This document shows, piece by piece, positions 23,154 to 32,884 of a DNA stretch of 41,874 nt. This DNA comes from an uncultured Eubacterium sp. Its GTDB lineage: Bacteria > Bacillota > Clostridia > Lachnospirales > Lachnospiraceae. The position numbers and the translations under genes are program-made. The stretch is taken from assembly GCA_904420085.1 (NCBI GenBank), contig CAJFUA010000018.1:1-41874 (forward strand). Direction: 5' to 3'. The notes beneath the pieces were generated by a model. That model was not told where the DNA came from, ran no database searches, and worked only from the letters and a program-made list of their open reading frames with translations. The stretch's first letter is position 1; every line of letters starts with the position of its first letter.

Positions 23154-24943
23154 TCAGATGCCTCTCCTATAACTTTTCCCGAAGCACCACCACTAACTAT
23201 AGATTTTGGGGGAATATCTTTTCTAATTAATGTTTGTGCTGTCACTAACGAATCTTTTCCAATCGTGACTCCCTTTAACACACAAATGTTAGAAGTTAAC
23301 CATACATGGTCTTCAATAATGACCTCTTTCGGTTGGTTGATACATTTTCCATCTTTATCTTTTATTTTATGAAAATCACTATCATAAACAATTACATTCC
23401 TTCCAATCATTACATCTTCTCCAAAAGTCATCTTTTTCTCAACAATAATAACACTTCCACCATTTGCAGAAAAAAATCCATTTACAAATTTTGCGTTAGG
23501 TTTTATTTCAAAAACAGTATTATAGAATAGATTACATCCACCTTTCGCTTCCCAAACTGCGTTTTTCTCAATTCTAACATGTGTTTCTGCCTTAGATCCT
23601 TTGAGTTTATTAATACCAATCTCCAAATCTCCGCCTTTAATATAAATTTTAGCAGTCTTATCCAGATTAATAATTGCATTCTTATATGGTATGATTTTCC
23701 CTTTGCCCTCGCGCACTACATTTTTACACATATAATTATAGAATAAAAATTTAAGTCTTGAAATTTGATTGTCATTCTTCAAAAATCGATAAATTTTTCC
23801 ACCGTTTCTCCTAATTCTCCTATATATTTTTTTTATTTTTGATGATTTAATACACTTTTTAACACAATAACTAAACGGTTTTTTGGTTAACAATTTAAAA
23901 AATTTCTTCTGCTTTGCAGTTTTCTCCGGGTTTTGCAATAATGCTTTATTTCCTGGCAAAACATCTTCTATATTTTTCTCTTGAATCTCAAACGCATCTG
24001 AGGACATGTCAAATATTTCTTTTCCTCTCTCATTATTTATTAAGACTACTGATATTCCTTTAAACATATCGTTAGTAGTTTGATTTTTTATTCCCCAAAA
24101 ATCTCCAATTGTAACATCTGCCCCAATTCTAGGTAAAACTTTATATTTACAATGATAACAGGATTCTCTTGTGTATAAATCATTATAGATAAATCCTCTT
24201 ACCCACCAATCAGTATTTTTATCTTCTAAACTATATTTACCATTTGCAAAACTAACTTTACTAGCTAGGCTCTGCCAACCTCTGGTTTTATCTTTCAAAT
24301 GAACTTCCGTTATTTTCGATTTGTACTTATTTTCTAATTCATCTAAATAGGCTTTAAATGCCTTTGGTGAATTTATACTTCTACATATAAAATCCATATA
24401 ATAAACTTTTTCCGCTTTCTTACCCAAATACATTTGTAATGCAGCATTTTGGCAAGGTGTCCCGCAAAACAAGACTTTTTTCTCTTCTTCCAATGCTTTT
24501 TTAATTTCCTTATATATTCCTTCTGTATTGCTTTGAAAATACTTAGACCCTTTTATTTTTTTTAATTCTTCTTCATTATGAGCTAACATGTGATATGCTG
24601 ATTTCCAATCATCACTATAAGCACATCCTGCTACAACGCCACCTCTTTTAATAAACTGTAATGCTATTTCATAAAAAACTCCACCTGATGTACTGGTTAT
24701 TCTATTTTCATCATCTTTACTCCATACCGCATATACTTTAGGCTGATTTCCACGTGTGACTTGTTTCATATTTAATGAAGGACAAACTTTTAAGCACTTA
24801 TTGCATTGAATACATTTATCATAATTTACATCCGGATACCAGAATCCTTGTTCATCTGTTTTATATTCTATAGCATCTACCGGGCAGACATCAGCACACA
24901 TTTTACATCCTGTACATTTTTCTTTTGAAATACTCTCAATCAT
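23129..24943 (-). CDS. ferredoxin/FrhB-like domain fused to hexapeptide acetyltransferase
   Basis: 604 residues. At residues 1-55 are two 4Fe-4S motifs (CTGCKMCADVCP and CIQCNKCLKVCP). To about residue 370 follows a coenzyme F420 hydrogenase/dehydrogenase beta-subunit (FrhB/FdhB)-type region (TSGGVFYEIA, FCGTPCQNAALQ, CYHCKY...ADVTIGDFWGI). From about 430 comes a left-handed beta-helix acetyltransferase (FGEDVMIGRNVIVYDSDFH, ...WLTSNICVLKGVTIGKDSLV). The FrhB-type proteins are common beside pyruvyltransferases in polysaccharide loci, role unknown; F420 use is not expected in this group. The acetyltransferase would O-acetylate the glycan. The fusion shows no sign of being artificial: both parts are complete. 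Confidence 0.8.
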   Translation of the reverse strand: MIESISKEKCTGCKMCADVCPVDAIEYKTDEQGFWYPDVNYDKCIQCNKCLKVCPSLNMKQVTRGNQPKVYAVWSKDDENRITSTSGGVFYEIALQFIKRGGVVAGCAYSDDWKSAYHMLAHNEEELKKIKGSKYFQSNTEGIYKEIKKALEEEKKVLFCGTPCQNAALQMYLGKKAEKVYYMDFICRSINSPKAFKAYLDELENKYKSKITEVHLKDKTRGWQSLASKVSFANGKYSLEDKNTDWWVRGFIYNDLYTRESCYHCKYKVLPRIGADVTIGDFWGIKNQTTNDMFKGISVVLINNERGKEIFDMSSDAFEIQEKNIEDVLPGNKALLQNPEKTAKQKKFFKLLTKKPFSYCVKKCIKSSKIKKIYRRIRRNGGKIYRFLKNDNQISRLKFLFYNYMCKNVVREGKGKIIPYKNAIINLDKTAKIYIKGGDLEIGINKLKGSKAETHVRIEKNAVWEAKGGCNLFYNTVFEIKPNAKFVNGFFSANGGSVIIVEKKMTFGEDVMIGRNVIVYDSDFHKIKDKDGKCINQPKEVIIEDHVWLTSNICVLKGVTIGKDSLVTAQTLIRKDIPPKSIVSGGASGKVIGEASEWSRERIL

Positions 24944-24961
24944 TTTTCCCTTACTCCTCTT

Positions 24962-25873
24962 TTATAATTGTGTAAAATCGCAATTTTCTGGATCATAGCG
25001 CAATCTGCTGTTAATATTAATTTTATCTATTGCTTCAATTTCTTCTGCAAGTAATTGAAAATCATATACGTCAAAATTTTCTTGAAAATGCTCTACATTC
25101 GATGTATTTACAATAGGAATCTTTCCAGTTTGTATATGCCATTTAATAATAATTTGAGCATTATTTTTTTTATACTTCTCTGCCAATTTAGGAATTACCG
25201 TTTTTGATAACCGTTCATCCATTCTTCCCGTTGGAGTGTATGACATCACTTGAATATCATTATTTGCACAGTACTCTACTAGTTCTTTTTGTGTAAAAAG
25301 CGGATGGCATTCAAACTGATTTACCATAGGCATTATCTCAGCATTTTTCTTTATTTCTTCTAAATGCCTGATATTACAATTACAAACACCTATCGCTTTT
25401 ACTTTACCTTCTTTATATATTTTTTCCATTTTTTTCCATGTGTCAATATACCTCTCTGAAACAGGCCAATGCATTAAGTACAAATCCACATAATTTGTTC
25501 CTAAATTTCTCAAACTCTCATTTAACCCCTCTTCTACGGTTTCACTATATTGATGGTTATTACATACTTTTGTTGTTATAAAAAAATTCTCTCTTCCATT
25601 CTTCCTGATGGCATCACCTATCATTTTTTCACTGCCTGCATAAGCTCTGGAGGTATCAATAAGCAATGGCTTAGACAAAAAATCGGCCTGGAGTATTTTT
25701 TTTAAACCTCTATCTTTTTTTACTTGAGCTTTGTTTTTTAATATGTTCTTAACCCAATATTTTATGATTGTCTTATTTGAATATTTATCATACATATATG
25801 TAAGGACTATGGCTGATCCATATCCTATTTGAGGAATTTCAATTCCATTTCTTAATGTAAAACGCCTCTCCAT
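24962..25873 (-). CDS. aldo/keto reductase
   Basis: 303 residues, an NAD(P)H-dependent oxidoreductase barrel. The tetrad is visible: Asp and Tyr in LIDTSRAYAGSEKMIGDAI, Lys in FFITTKV and His in LYLMHWPVS. The fold continues with GVCNCN, NQFECHPLF and the nucleotide-binding KIPIVNTSN near the C-terminus. Between the first strand and the Asp motif there is an extra, Lys-rich segment of about 30 residues not usual in the family. It lies one base after the flippase stop and uses a GGAGG site within the last flippase codons. Within a polysaccharide locus it may reduce a sugar or an acyl precursor; the substrate cannot be named. Confidence 0.85.
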   Translation of the reverse strand: MERRFTLRNGIEIPQIGYGSAIVLTYMYDKYSNKTIIKYWVKNILKNKAQVKKDRGLKKILQADFLSKPLLIDTSRAYAGSEKMIGDAIRKNGRENFFITTKVCNNHQYSETVEEGLNESLRNLGTNYVDLYLMHWPVSERYIDTWKKMEKIYKEGKVKAIGVCNCNIRHLEEIKKNAEIMPMVNQFECHPLFTQKELVEYCANNDIQVMSYTPTGRMDERLSKTVIPKLAEKYKKNNAQIIIKWHIQTGKIPIVNTSNVEHFQENFDVYDFQLLAEEIEAIDKININSRLRYDPENCDFTQL

Positions 25874-25874
25874 C

Positions 25875-27407
25875 TCAGCCTCCTAAATGAAATACTCTTT
25901 TTACCATACCTAATGCACATTTAAATTCCTCTGTTTTTCTAAACACAATATAGAGTAGTAAATTAGGTATTGTCATACACATAATAAAATTTAATACAAT
26001 CTGCGTTATTCCTGTCACAGGTACCATACTGCAAATTCCATAGGTAATTCCACAAGAAATAGCAGTCCAAAACATATGTTTAATTGTTTCAAACACATAT
26101 TCCCGGTAATTACGTTTAAACATTATTTTAAACAAGTTGTTAATCAACCAAGGCATGGAAATACAGACATAACTGACAATTGTTGATAACAAAATTCCGT
26201 ACATACCAATTTCAATAACTTTAACAAAAAATATGTTTAAAATCAAATTTACTGTTGCTCCAATCAGTGGTCGAAAACGATCTTCGTGCCATATGCCTCC
26301 TGCATCTTTATATGTGGCCCATATCATAGATAATTCACACACATAAAAATAGATACAAAACATTATTACAACCAGCATGTCAAACATATTTTCTTTCCCT
26401 ACCCACATATACATAAAAGGTTGGTATAAGCATAAAAAGCATACTGTTGAGATATGAATCAACCATGTGACAACAAATGTCATCACTCTAAAATCCTTAT
26501 AATTTTTATCCAAGGATTCTGTTACCAGACTATTTCCAATTCCCGCCATGCACGAATTAAAAATAATAGAAATAAATCCCATGACAGAAGATAAAATATA
26601 ATAATAATTGTTATACATTCCTAATAATGTTAAACCTAAAAATGCAGAGATTACAATAGAATCTGCAGAATTAACAACAACTCCACCTAATCTTGCTGTA
26701 AACAAATCCATAACTCTATGATTTATCGTAGAAATTTCTTTTTTATCCAGTTTTCCTTTTGCTTTATATTGAGGATATTTTTTCGTGACAATAATTGACG
26801 TTATTATATTTGTTAAAACTGTTGTCATAATAGTAACAACAAGATATAAATAATAGTTGCCTACCAATATTAACAATACCGCTTGAATGACATATTGAAT
26901 CGTTGAAATAATTAATGTTATTTTACTGGATATATCATTTCTCTGATGTGCTGACAACAAACTATTTTTATAAGCGAAAAGCCAATATGATAATACAGTT
27001 GCAGATAAATTTAATAAATATAAAATATATATATTTATATCTTCTGGAACTGTTCCTGTAATCAGCTTCGGAACAAATGGTAAAATAATTAGTCCTAATA
27101 CCAAAATTACTAATCCGATAATTCTATAGTAAAATCTATATAATGCCATCAGGGCACATATTTTTTCTTTATTATCTTCAGCAATTGGTTTATACATACT
27201 GAATACCATCGCTGAACCGACTCCAAGTTCTACCAGATTTAAAACGCTGAGAACAGATGTAAATAGGCTGTTTAGCCCTAAATATTCCATTCCTAACGTA
27301 TATATAAAAATTGTTCTAAGAACAAAAGGTCCCAGTATTTGATATATTTTTACTGCCACTCCAAAAAAAATATTTCTTGTCGCATTTTTTGTTCTTTCAA
27401 TTTTCAT
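25875..27407 (-). CDS. Wzx-type polysaccharide flippase
   Basis: 510 residues, about 12-14 membrane helices, of the polysaccharide transporter (MOP/MATE-like) superfamily. Typical features are FFGVAVKIYQILGPFVLRTIFIYTLGMEYLGLNSLF at the start and ARLGGVVVNSADSIVISAF in the middle. It would flip lipid-linked repeat units to the outer face of the membrane. ATG 27407 has AGGAG in front; the extension upstream of it lacks a site. Present with an EpsG-like polymerase and co-polymerase/kinases, it indicates a Wzx/Wzy-dependent pathway. Confidence 0.9.
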   Translation of the reverse strand: MKIERTKNATRNIFFGVAVKIYQILGPFVLRTIFIYTLGMEYLGLNSLFTSVLSVLNLVELGVGSAMVFSMYKPIAEDNKEKICALMALYRFYYRIIGLVILVLGLIILPFVPKLITGTVPEDINIYILYLLNLSATVLSYWLFAYKNSLLSAHQRNDISSKITLIISTIQYVIQAVLLILVGNYYLYLVVTIMTTVLTNIITSIIVTKKYPQYKAKGKLDKKEISTINHRVMDLFTARLGGVVVNSADSIVISAFLGLTLLGMYNNYYYILSSVMGFISIIFNSCMAGIGNSLVTESLDKNYKDFRVMTFVVTWLIHISTVCFLCLYQPFMYMWVGKENMFDMLVVIMFCIYFYVCELSMIWATYKDAGGIWHEDRFRPLIGATVNLILNIFFVKVIEIGMYGILLSTIVSYVCISMPWLINNLFKIMFKRNYREYVFETIKHMFWTAISCGITYGICSMVPVTGITQIVLNFIMCMTIPNLLLYIVFRKTEEFKCALGMVKRVFHLGG

Positions 27408-27466
27408 TATAAATCTCCTGTATTTTCTTCCGTCTTTTAACAATAGAATATAAATAGATAGTTCAA

Positions 27467-28660
27467 TTAATAATGCTTTGATAATGTTATTAGTTTATGT
27501 AACGCATTTTGAAATCTCTCTCCATATACTGGCATTGCTTCCCTTAAATCCCTGACTATTTTATGCTCGTTTTTCATAATCCACTGAAAAGCATTTAATA
27601 ACCTTTCATCATTATCCAGACTTGAAGCCGACACAACATAGTTTTTATATGTTCCAAACAGATCCATCGCAATTCCCTTGGACTTAATTGAGTATCCTGC
27701 AACCAATGTAGGCACAAAAGATGAATATGCCGCAATTGTTGCATGAGTTCTGGCCCCTATAAAGAAACGGCATTTTGAAATAATCCATTTCAATTCTTCG
27801 CAATTACAATCATCTATCTTCATAACTCTATCTGTTGTTTTATATTTCTCATATAATACTTCAAGCACAATTCTATCATCATTTCCCTGCCATATTACAT
27901 GTGGTATAAAAGCAATATTCATATTTGTATTATCAATTATGTAATCAATTAGTTTACAGTAGTTTTCCATTACAATACCACTTTTTTTCTCATTATCCAA
28001 AACCATAGGGCTTACATTAATTCCTACTGTATTTCCTTCTATAAATAACTTAGGTAATTTTGTTTCTTTTTTGTCTAGGAAAAAGGCTGAATCACAAGTT
28101 AATACAACATTATCTGTAATCCCATATTTTTCTAAATTTGATTGAGACAAAGTTTCTCTAACAGTAATTAAGTCAAATTTCTTAATATCTTCTCTTAATC
28201 GCTTATTTTTCAAAGTTTCTTCTTCAATAGAACATCCCCATAGAACGGTTTTCGCTCCTTTTTTTCTAAAGTATTGATGACTTTCAATTAATTCTTCTAA
28301 TAGCCAATCCATATTTGCATTAACATAACAATAATTATCCCCCCCTATAGATAACGCAATACTGTTTTTTATATCCTTCTTAATTTTCCAACATGCCGCC
28401 GGAAACGGACTCGCATATTTAGATTTAAATCTGTACTTAAATGCATATTTAAGGTACTCCACTGTCGTCTTTTTATATTCTTTTACAGAAATAAGTTTAT
28501 CACATATATGATCTATATGATATTTTTTATCCGCTTTCACAGCAGAAGACAACAGTATTGTTTTATAATTATCATTCAACATCTTGCATGTGCTTCTAAC
28601 AATTGCTTCGCAACCATGATTTTCACTTCCTGAATGCGCATACATAATAACATCTTTCAT
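27467..28660 (-). CDS. polysaccharide pyruvyl transferase family protein (intact)
   Basis: 397 residues, CsaB/WcaK-like GT-B fold: start MKDVIMYAHSGSENHGCEAI, then ALSIGGDNYCY, VRETLSQ, a middle GINVSPMV and a C-terminal SKCRFFIGARTHATIAAYS with the conserved His. Family members transfer pyruvate from phosphoenolpyruvate as a ketal to sugars. ATG 28660 is chosen (AGGAG 11 bases before). A run of seven G codes for the IGGD motif, the same kind of tract that breaks the neighbouring gene. Confidence 0.85.
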   Translation of the reverse strand: MKDVIMYAHSGSENHGCEAIVRSTCKMLNDNYKTILLSSAVKADKKYHIDHICDKLISVKEYKKTTVEYLKYAFKYRFKSKYASPFPAACWKIKKDIKNSIALSIGGDNYCYVNANMDWLLEELIESHQYFRKKGAKTVLWGCSIEEETLKNKRLREDIKKFDLITVRETLSQSNLEKYGITDNVVLTCDSAFFLDKKETKLPKLFIEGNTVGINVSPMVLDNEKKSGIVMENYCKLIDYIIDNTNMNIAFIPHVIWQGNDDRIVLEVLYEKYKTTDRVMKIDDCNCEELKWIISKCRFFIGARTHATIAAYSSFVPTLVAGYSIKSKGIAMDLFGTYKNYVVSASSLDNDERLLNAFQWIMKNEHKIVRDLREAMPVYGERFQNALHKLITLSKHY

Positions 28661-28679
28661 TATAAAATATCTCCTACTA

Positions 28680-29523
28680 TTATTCTTCATATATATCAAT
28701 TGGGAACTCATTTAACAACAAATTCTGCATTTTTTTCAAATCAGGTAACTCTGTCGGTTCCATTGTCAAAGCCTGCTTATATGAACTGGCAATTTGAAAT
28801 TCTCTGCGTCCGGTAGCTTCATACCAATCATAATATTTCATTAACTGTGACATAGTATCTTTTGCAACAAAAATTGCTGGTATTCCATAACTTTCTGCTA
28901 AAATTAAACCATGTAACGATGATGATATGATTTTTTCAGAAGCCACTATACTGTCAATGACTCCTTTATAGTCGTCAGACACCATGCTAATAGTATGTAT
29001 ATCTCCTATTTCTCTTTCATTCGCCCCCCCCTATATGTTGTATAACTGAAACTTTATACTTTTTCTCTGTTTGGGGTTGATAGATCATCGGCATTAGTAC
29101 TGCCGGATCTCCAAATTTTTCAGGACATTGATAACCTGCTCTCTCTAATAATTGTTTCGTGTATGGTCCTCTTACCACACGAATATCTAGTTTTCTCCCG
29201 ATGAATTTAGCTTTTTTCAAGTTTTCAATAGCAAAATTGTTTAATAATCCACTTCCCCAAATAGTTGCATCTTGATAACCAAAATCTATAATACTGCCGA
29301 TTGCAAACAAGTGTTTTGTTTTGCTTTTACTCTGCTGTATATGATTTTTTTGCAGACAAAAATTAACTACAACAGGAGATAAAATATCTCCTATATTCGG
29401 TTCTCTATTGCAATATTGTAAATTAACCTTATTCTTTTTTACTGTCTCGACATTATACATTATCGGTGATGCATTTCTGTTTATATATTTCAGTTTATTA
29501 TAAATATATTTCGTAAATTTCAT
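28680..29523 (-). pseudogene. second pyruvyltransferase-like gene, frameshifted in a G8 tract
   Basis: The first frame (29523-29017) gives 168 residues: an ExoV-like start with EPNIGDILSPVVVNF, VRGPYTKQLLERAGY and then VIQHIGGGE and stop. The remainder (to 28680) is open in the next frame and has the family's C-terminal SEKIISSSLHGLILAESYGIPAIF. The break is at eight G (29031-29024, minus strand); with seven G the reading is VIQHIGGANEREIGDIHT and a 280-residue protein results. So it is either phase-off, a young mutation or a sequencing error. It lies 19 bases before the intact pyruvyltransferase gene and is transcribed in the same operon. The upstream glycosyltransferase is three bases away. 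Confidence 0.85.
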
Positions 29524-29526
29524 AAT

Positions 29527-30531
29527 CTATTTATTTAACTCCTTATGCAAATGTTGTCTATTGTAGTTAATTATACGTGTTTTCCAGCCATTAAAATAAT
29601 ATCCCACATTGCATACCCAAAAATTATTATTTAATAAGCCCCAATAATATAATCGATATTTTTGATCCTTAATACAAGAGACAGCCGTAGAATCTAAAGC
29701 TTTCCTAAATCGTTCTTCTTTACAAATATTTTTGAATATTTTATATTTTTTCATTAAACGAATTGACATAGCTGTAATTACATGCTCTTTTGCAATATAG
29801 CCTTTAAACTGATCATATTTTTTATATTTTTCAAAAATATTCTTTAATTTTGATGGAAATTCTATAAAATCTTCCAAATACTTTTCATTTCCCATATTTT
29901 TTACTGCTGAATTTTCATTTATCTGATTATAGACATAACACTTATCACTAATTACATTGACTGACTTACAGGCATTCAGATAATCCATAATAAAAATCAT
30001 ATCTTCAGACATTTTTAAATTTGGAAATGATATTTTATATTCATCTATGATTCTTTTGTAAAATAAGAATCTCCAAACATTTCCTCCTATTTTTTTTTCA
30101 AAAATGTCTTTCATAACCTGTGTTGAAGAACGTGTACCCATCTCATAAAACATAGTGGCTTCACATTCTTTATTATTCCAATTTAAATGATTACAAATGA
30201 CCGCCTCCACATTATCAATGGCACCAACCATTTTTTCATACATTTGTGGTTTGATATAATCGTCACTGTCCACAAAACCTATATATTTTCCCCTTGCCAT
30301 TTTCATTCCATAATTACGTGCACTTGAAACACCTTGATTTTTCGTTCTAAATACTCGAAGCCTTTCATTTGGAATATTTTTTATAATATGAAATGTGTTA
30401 TCTTTAGAACCATCATCGATAACAATTACCTCAATTTCTTTATATGTTTGCTCCAATACCGATTCTACACATTTCTTTATAGTCTTTTCCGCATTAAATG
30501 CTGGTATAATAACGCTAATTAATTCTCTCAT
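29527..30531 (-). CDS. glycosyltransferase family 2
   Basis: 334 residues. GT-A start ISVIIPAFNAEKTIKKCVESVLEQTYKEIEVIVIDDGSKDNT, acceptor/donor GVSSARNYGMKMARGKYIGFVDSDDY with the DxD. It adds a sugar to the lipid-linked repeat unit from a nucleotide-sugar. A basic C-terminal third has no clear membrane helix. A nine-A tract encodes EKKI near residue 145. GGAAA ribosome site. Linkage and sugar cannot be predicted. Confidence 0.9.
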   Translation of the reverse strand: MRELISVIIPAFNAEKTIKKCVESVLEQTYKEIEVIVIDDGSKDNTFHIIKNIPNERLRVFRTKNQGVSSARNYGMKMARGKYIGFVDSDDYIKPQMYEKMVGAIDNVEAVICNHLNWNNKECEATMFYEMGTRSSTQVMKDIFEKKIGGNVWRFLFYKRIIDEYKISFPNLKMSEDMIFIMDYLNACKSVNVISDKCYVYNQINENSAVKNMGNEKYLEDFIEFPSKLKNIFEKYKKYDQFKGYIAKEHVITAMSIRLMKKYKIFKNICKEERFRKALDSTAVSCIKDQKYRLYYWGLLNNNFWVCNVGYYFNGWKTRIINYNRQHLHKELNK

Positions 30532-30563
30532 ATAAATTTCCTTTTTCCTATTCGCAGCTACTT

Positions 30564-31679
30564 TTACCTATCCAGTATTTCTTCCCATTTCTTAATACTT
30601 CTATCTATATCAAAAAACTCTATTCTTTCTTTTGCTCGTTTTGAATAATATTCTCTTTCCTCATAATTTGAGACCATCAATTCTATAGCTTTCTTCAATT
30701 CTATTTCATCAGCTTCTACTAAGATTCCATATTTCCCATTTTCAAGAAGTTCTATTGGACCGGTACATTTTGTTGAAATTGTAGGTCTTTCTAAAATCAA
30801 ACTTTCCGCTACTGTTAAACTAAAAGACTCATGCCTTGAAGAACAAACATAAACATCCGTCTGTTTAAATATCGGATAGGGATTATCTATATGTCCCAAC
30901 ATGTGTACGTTATTCTCCAGTTCCAACCACTTTATCTGTTGCGAAAGTTTCTCTGAATCTTCTCCGTCACCTATAATATATAAATGTACATTTTTGTTAT
31001 TTTTAATGACCGGACAAGCCGCATTTATTAACATATCAAATCCTTTTTGCCACGTCAGTCTTCCTATTGCCAGTATATTAACAGCGCCTTTTTCTAATAT
31101 AATATTACATTTCTCATCCGCTCTTTTCCTTATTTCTTTTTCGGAAACAATATTATATGCAACTGTAGTAATTTCATCATAACCAAACTTGTCATTAAAC
31201 TTTTTCGCACAATCATTGGAAACACAAACAAACTCGTCTATTCCTTTAAAATATTCTCTGCCTTCCTCTTTTGTCAATGTTGAAACATAATTTTTATCAA
31301 GTGACACGTCCATGTGAATCCAGGAAATGGATTTTGCCTTTTTTGATTTTGCCACAATTTTTGTCGGATAGCCATAACCGCATCCTATTTCAATATCATA
31401 CTTATTTCCGAAAATCAATTTATGTGCAAGGGACAAAGGTATCTTCTCAAATAATCTTCTTGACCACCAATAAAATCTGAAATTTGTTTCCGCAAGAGCC
31501 GGCAAAATCGTTTTATTTTTGATATTTTTATGGAATTGTTTTTGATATTTTCCTCCCGGTATTAATTGAATAACCGTAATATCATATTTATCTTCCGGCA
31601 GATTATTTACCAGATCCAATGTTGCTTTTTCTGTTCCCCCATTGTTCATCGAATCACAGTACAATGCTATTTTTTTCAT
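30564..31679 (-). CDS. glycosyltransferase family 4
   Basis: 371 residues, GT-B fold. N-terminal NNGGTEKATLDLVNNL, C-terminal NILAIGRLTWQKGFDMLINA and CSSRHESFSLTVAESLILERPTISTKCTGP with the E(x7)E-type motif of retaining GT4 enzymes. The sequence resembles the GT4 group with the 'GG(x)E' start that recognises lipid-linked acceptors. AGGAGA site before ATG; nine bases follow the preceding gene's stop. Confidence 0.9.
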   Translation of the reverse strand: MKKIALYCDSMNNGGTEKATLDLVNNLPEDKYDITVIQLIPGGKYQKQFHKNIKNKTILPALAETNFRFYWWSRRLFEKIPLSLAHKLIFGNKYDIEIGCGYGYPTKIVAKSKKAKSISWIHMDVSLDKNYVSTLTKEEGREYFKGIDEFVCVSNDCAKKFNDKFGYDEITTVAYNIVSEKEIRKRADEKCNIILEKGAVNILAIGRLTWQKGFDMLINAACPVIKNNKNVHLYIIGDGEDSEKLSQQIKWLELENNVHMLGHIDNPYPIFKQTDVYVCSSRHESFSLTVAESLILERPTISTKCTGPIELLENGKYGILVEADEIELKKAIELMVSNYEEREYYSKRAKERIEFFDIDRSIKKWEEILDR

Positions 31680-31687
31680 TTCATCTC

Positions 31688-32884
31688 CTAATGTAATAAT
31701 AAATTAATAAATAATTTATAATATTCCTCATAAGAATATTCTTTATGTTTTTTAATAGTATCCATGGCATTACTTTTTATTATATTGCACAAACTCTCAT
31801 TATCACAAAGTCTTTCCATTGCATATTCCAATTCTTTGATAATATTATTTCTTTTTATAACAATCGAATTATTTTCATTCAAAATTTCATTCAAACCGCC
31901 TGAATCCGTAGCAATAATCGGCAAACCCTGTGCCATCCCCTCAATAGCTACTAATCCAAAAGGTTCTTCCCACATAGAAGGAATGACTTGTATGTCTGCG
32001 ATTGAATAATATTTATACATTTCCTGATACGGAACAAAACCAGTTGTAATTATTCTTTCCGAGTATTGATTCACAATGTCGTGTACTTTCATCGTATATT
32101 TATCTGTTGTCGTTTCACCATAGGAAACAGAGCCTACAATCAGCAATTTAACATCTGAATACTTATCACACATATTTGTAAAAGATTCCAGAAGTTCTAA
32201 CACTCCTTTATCTTCACAAATTCTTCCTGTATAAATAATTAATTTTTCTTTTCCTTTAATGTTTAATTTTTTCCTCAATTCAGCTTTTTCTTTTTGCGAT
32301 ATTTCTTTGGAAAACATTTTTATGTCAGTTGCATTATATAATACACGAATTTTGTCCTGATTCACTTTTTTTAATGTTTCCACTCTTTCTTTTAAAAACT
32401 TACTGACAACAATTACGCCTCCACAATGATTAATGGCATATCTAAATTTCTCTTTATATGTTTCTCCCCATGTATTATTAATCCAATCATTATGTAAATG
32501 AAGATACACTTTATTCCCAAAACGCTTTACAAAAAAATAGAATTGCCATGATGCATTTTCTAATACGATTCTGTCAAAATTTTCCTTTTCAATATTATCG
32601 GCAATTTTTGTGTAAGACATTGGAGCTTCTCTCGGAAAGTCTCCTAAAACTCGGGCTCTGACCCTATCCCTAATTGTTCGCTCTTGCTTTGGTAAATACA
32701 CCATTTCTGTATTTACATATTCTTCTGACCTTAACGCCGCTTCTTCATTATAAATAGAATAAACCACCATTTTATTTTCTGACTTTTCATTTTCATTCAT
32801 CAAGGCAGATATTAACGTCTCAACTCCTCCACCTTTTACATTGGGTATCGGAAGACTACCTCTAGTCACAATTGCTATTTTCAT
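31688..32884 (-). CDS. glycosyltransferase family 4 (tandem paralogue A)
   Basis: 398 residues, GT-B fold. Start MKIAIVTRGSLPIPNVKGGGVETLI, then VYLHLHNDW, GVIVVSKFLKERV, LIIYTGRICEDKGVLELLESF and VIPSMWEEPFGLVAIEGMAQGLPIIATDSGG with the EPFG motif. It is clearly related to the gene upstream (32862-34097), with the same N-terminal pattern LPIPxVxGGGxETLI and the same TGRICxDKG-type C-terminal half. The start lies within the last codons of that gene (23-base overlap). Probably a tandem duplication with diverged specificity. Confidence 0.9.
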   Translation of the reverse strand: MKIAIVTRGSLPIPNVKGGGVETLISALMNENEKSENKMVVYSIYNEEAALRSEEYVNTEMVYLPKQERTIRDRVRARVLGDFPREAPMSYTKIADNIEKENFDRIVLENASWQFYFFVKRFGNKVYLHLHNDWINNTWGETYKEKFRYAINHCGGVIVVSKFLKERVETLKKVNQDKIRVLYNATDIKMFSKEISQKEKAELRKKLNIKGKEKLIIYTGRICEDKGVLELLESFTNMCDKYSDVKLLIVGSVSYGETTTDKYTMKVHDIVNQYSERIITTGFVPYQEMYKYYSIADIQVIPSMWEEPFGLVAIEGMAQGLPIIATDSGGLNEILNENNSIVIKRNNIIKELEYAMERLCDNESLCNIIKSNAMDTIKKHKEYSYEEYYKLFINLLLH

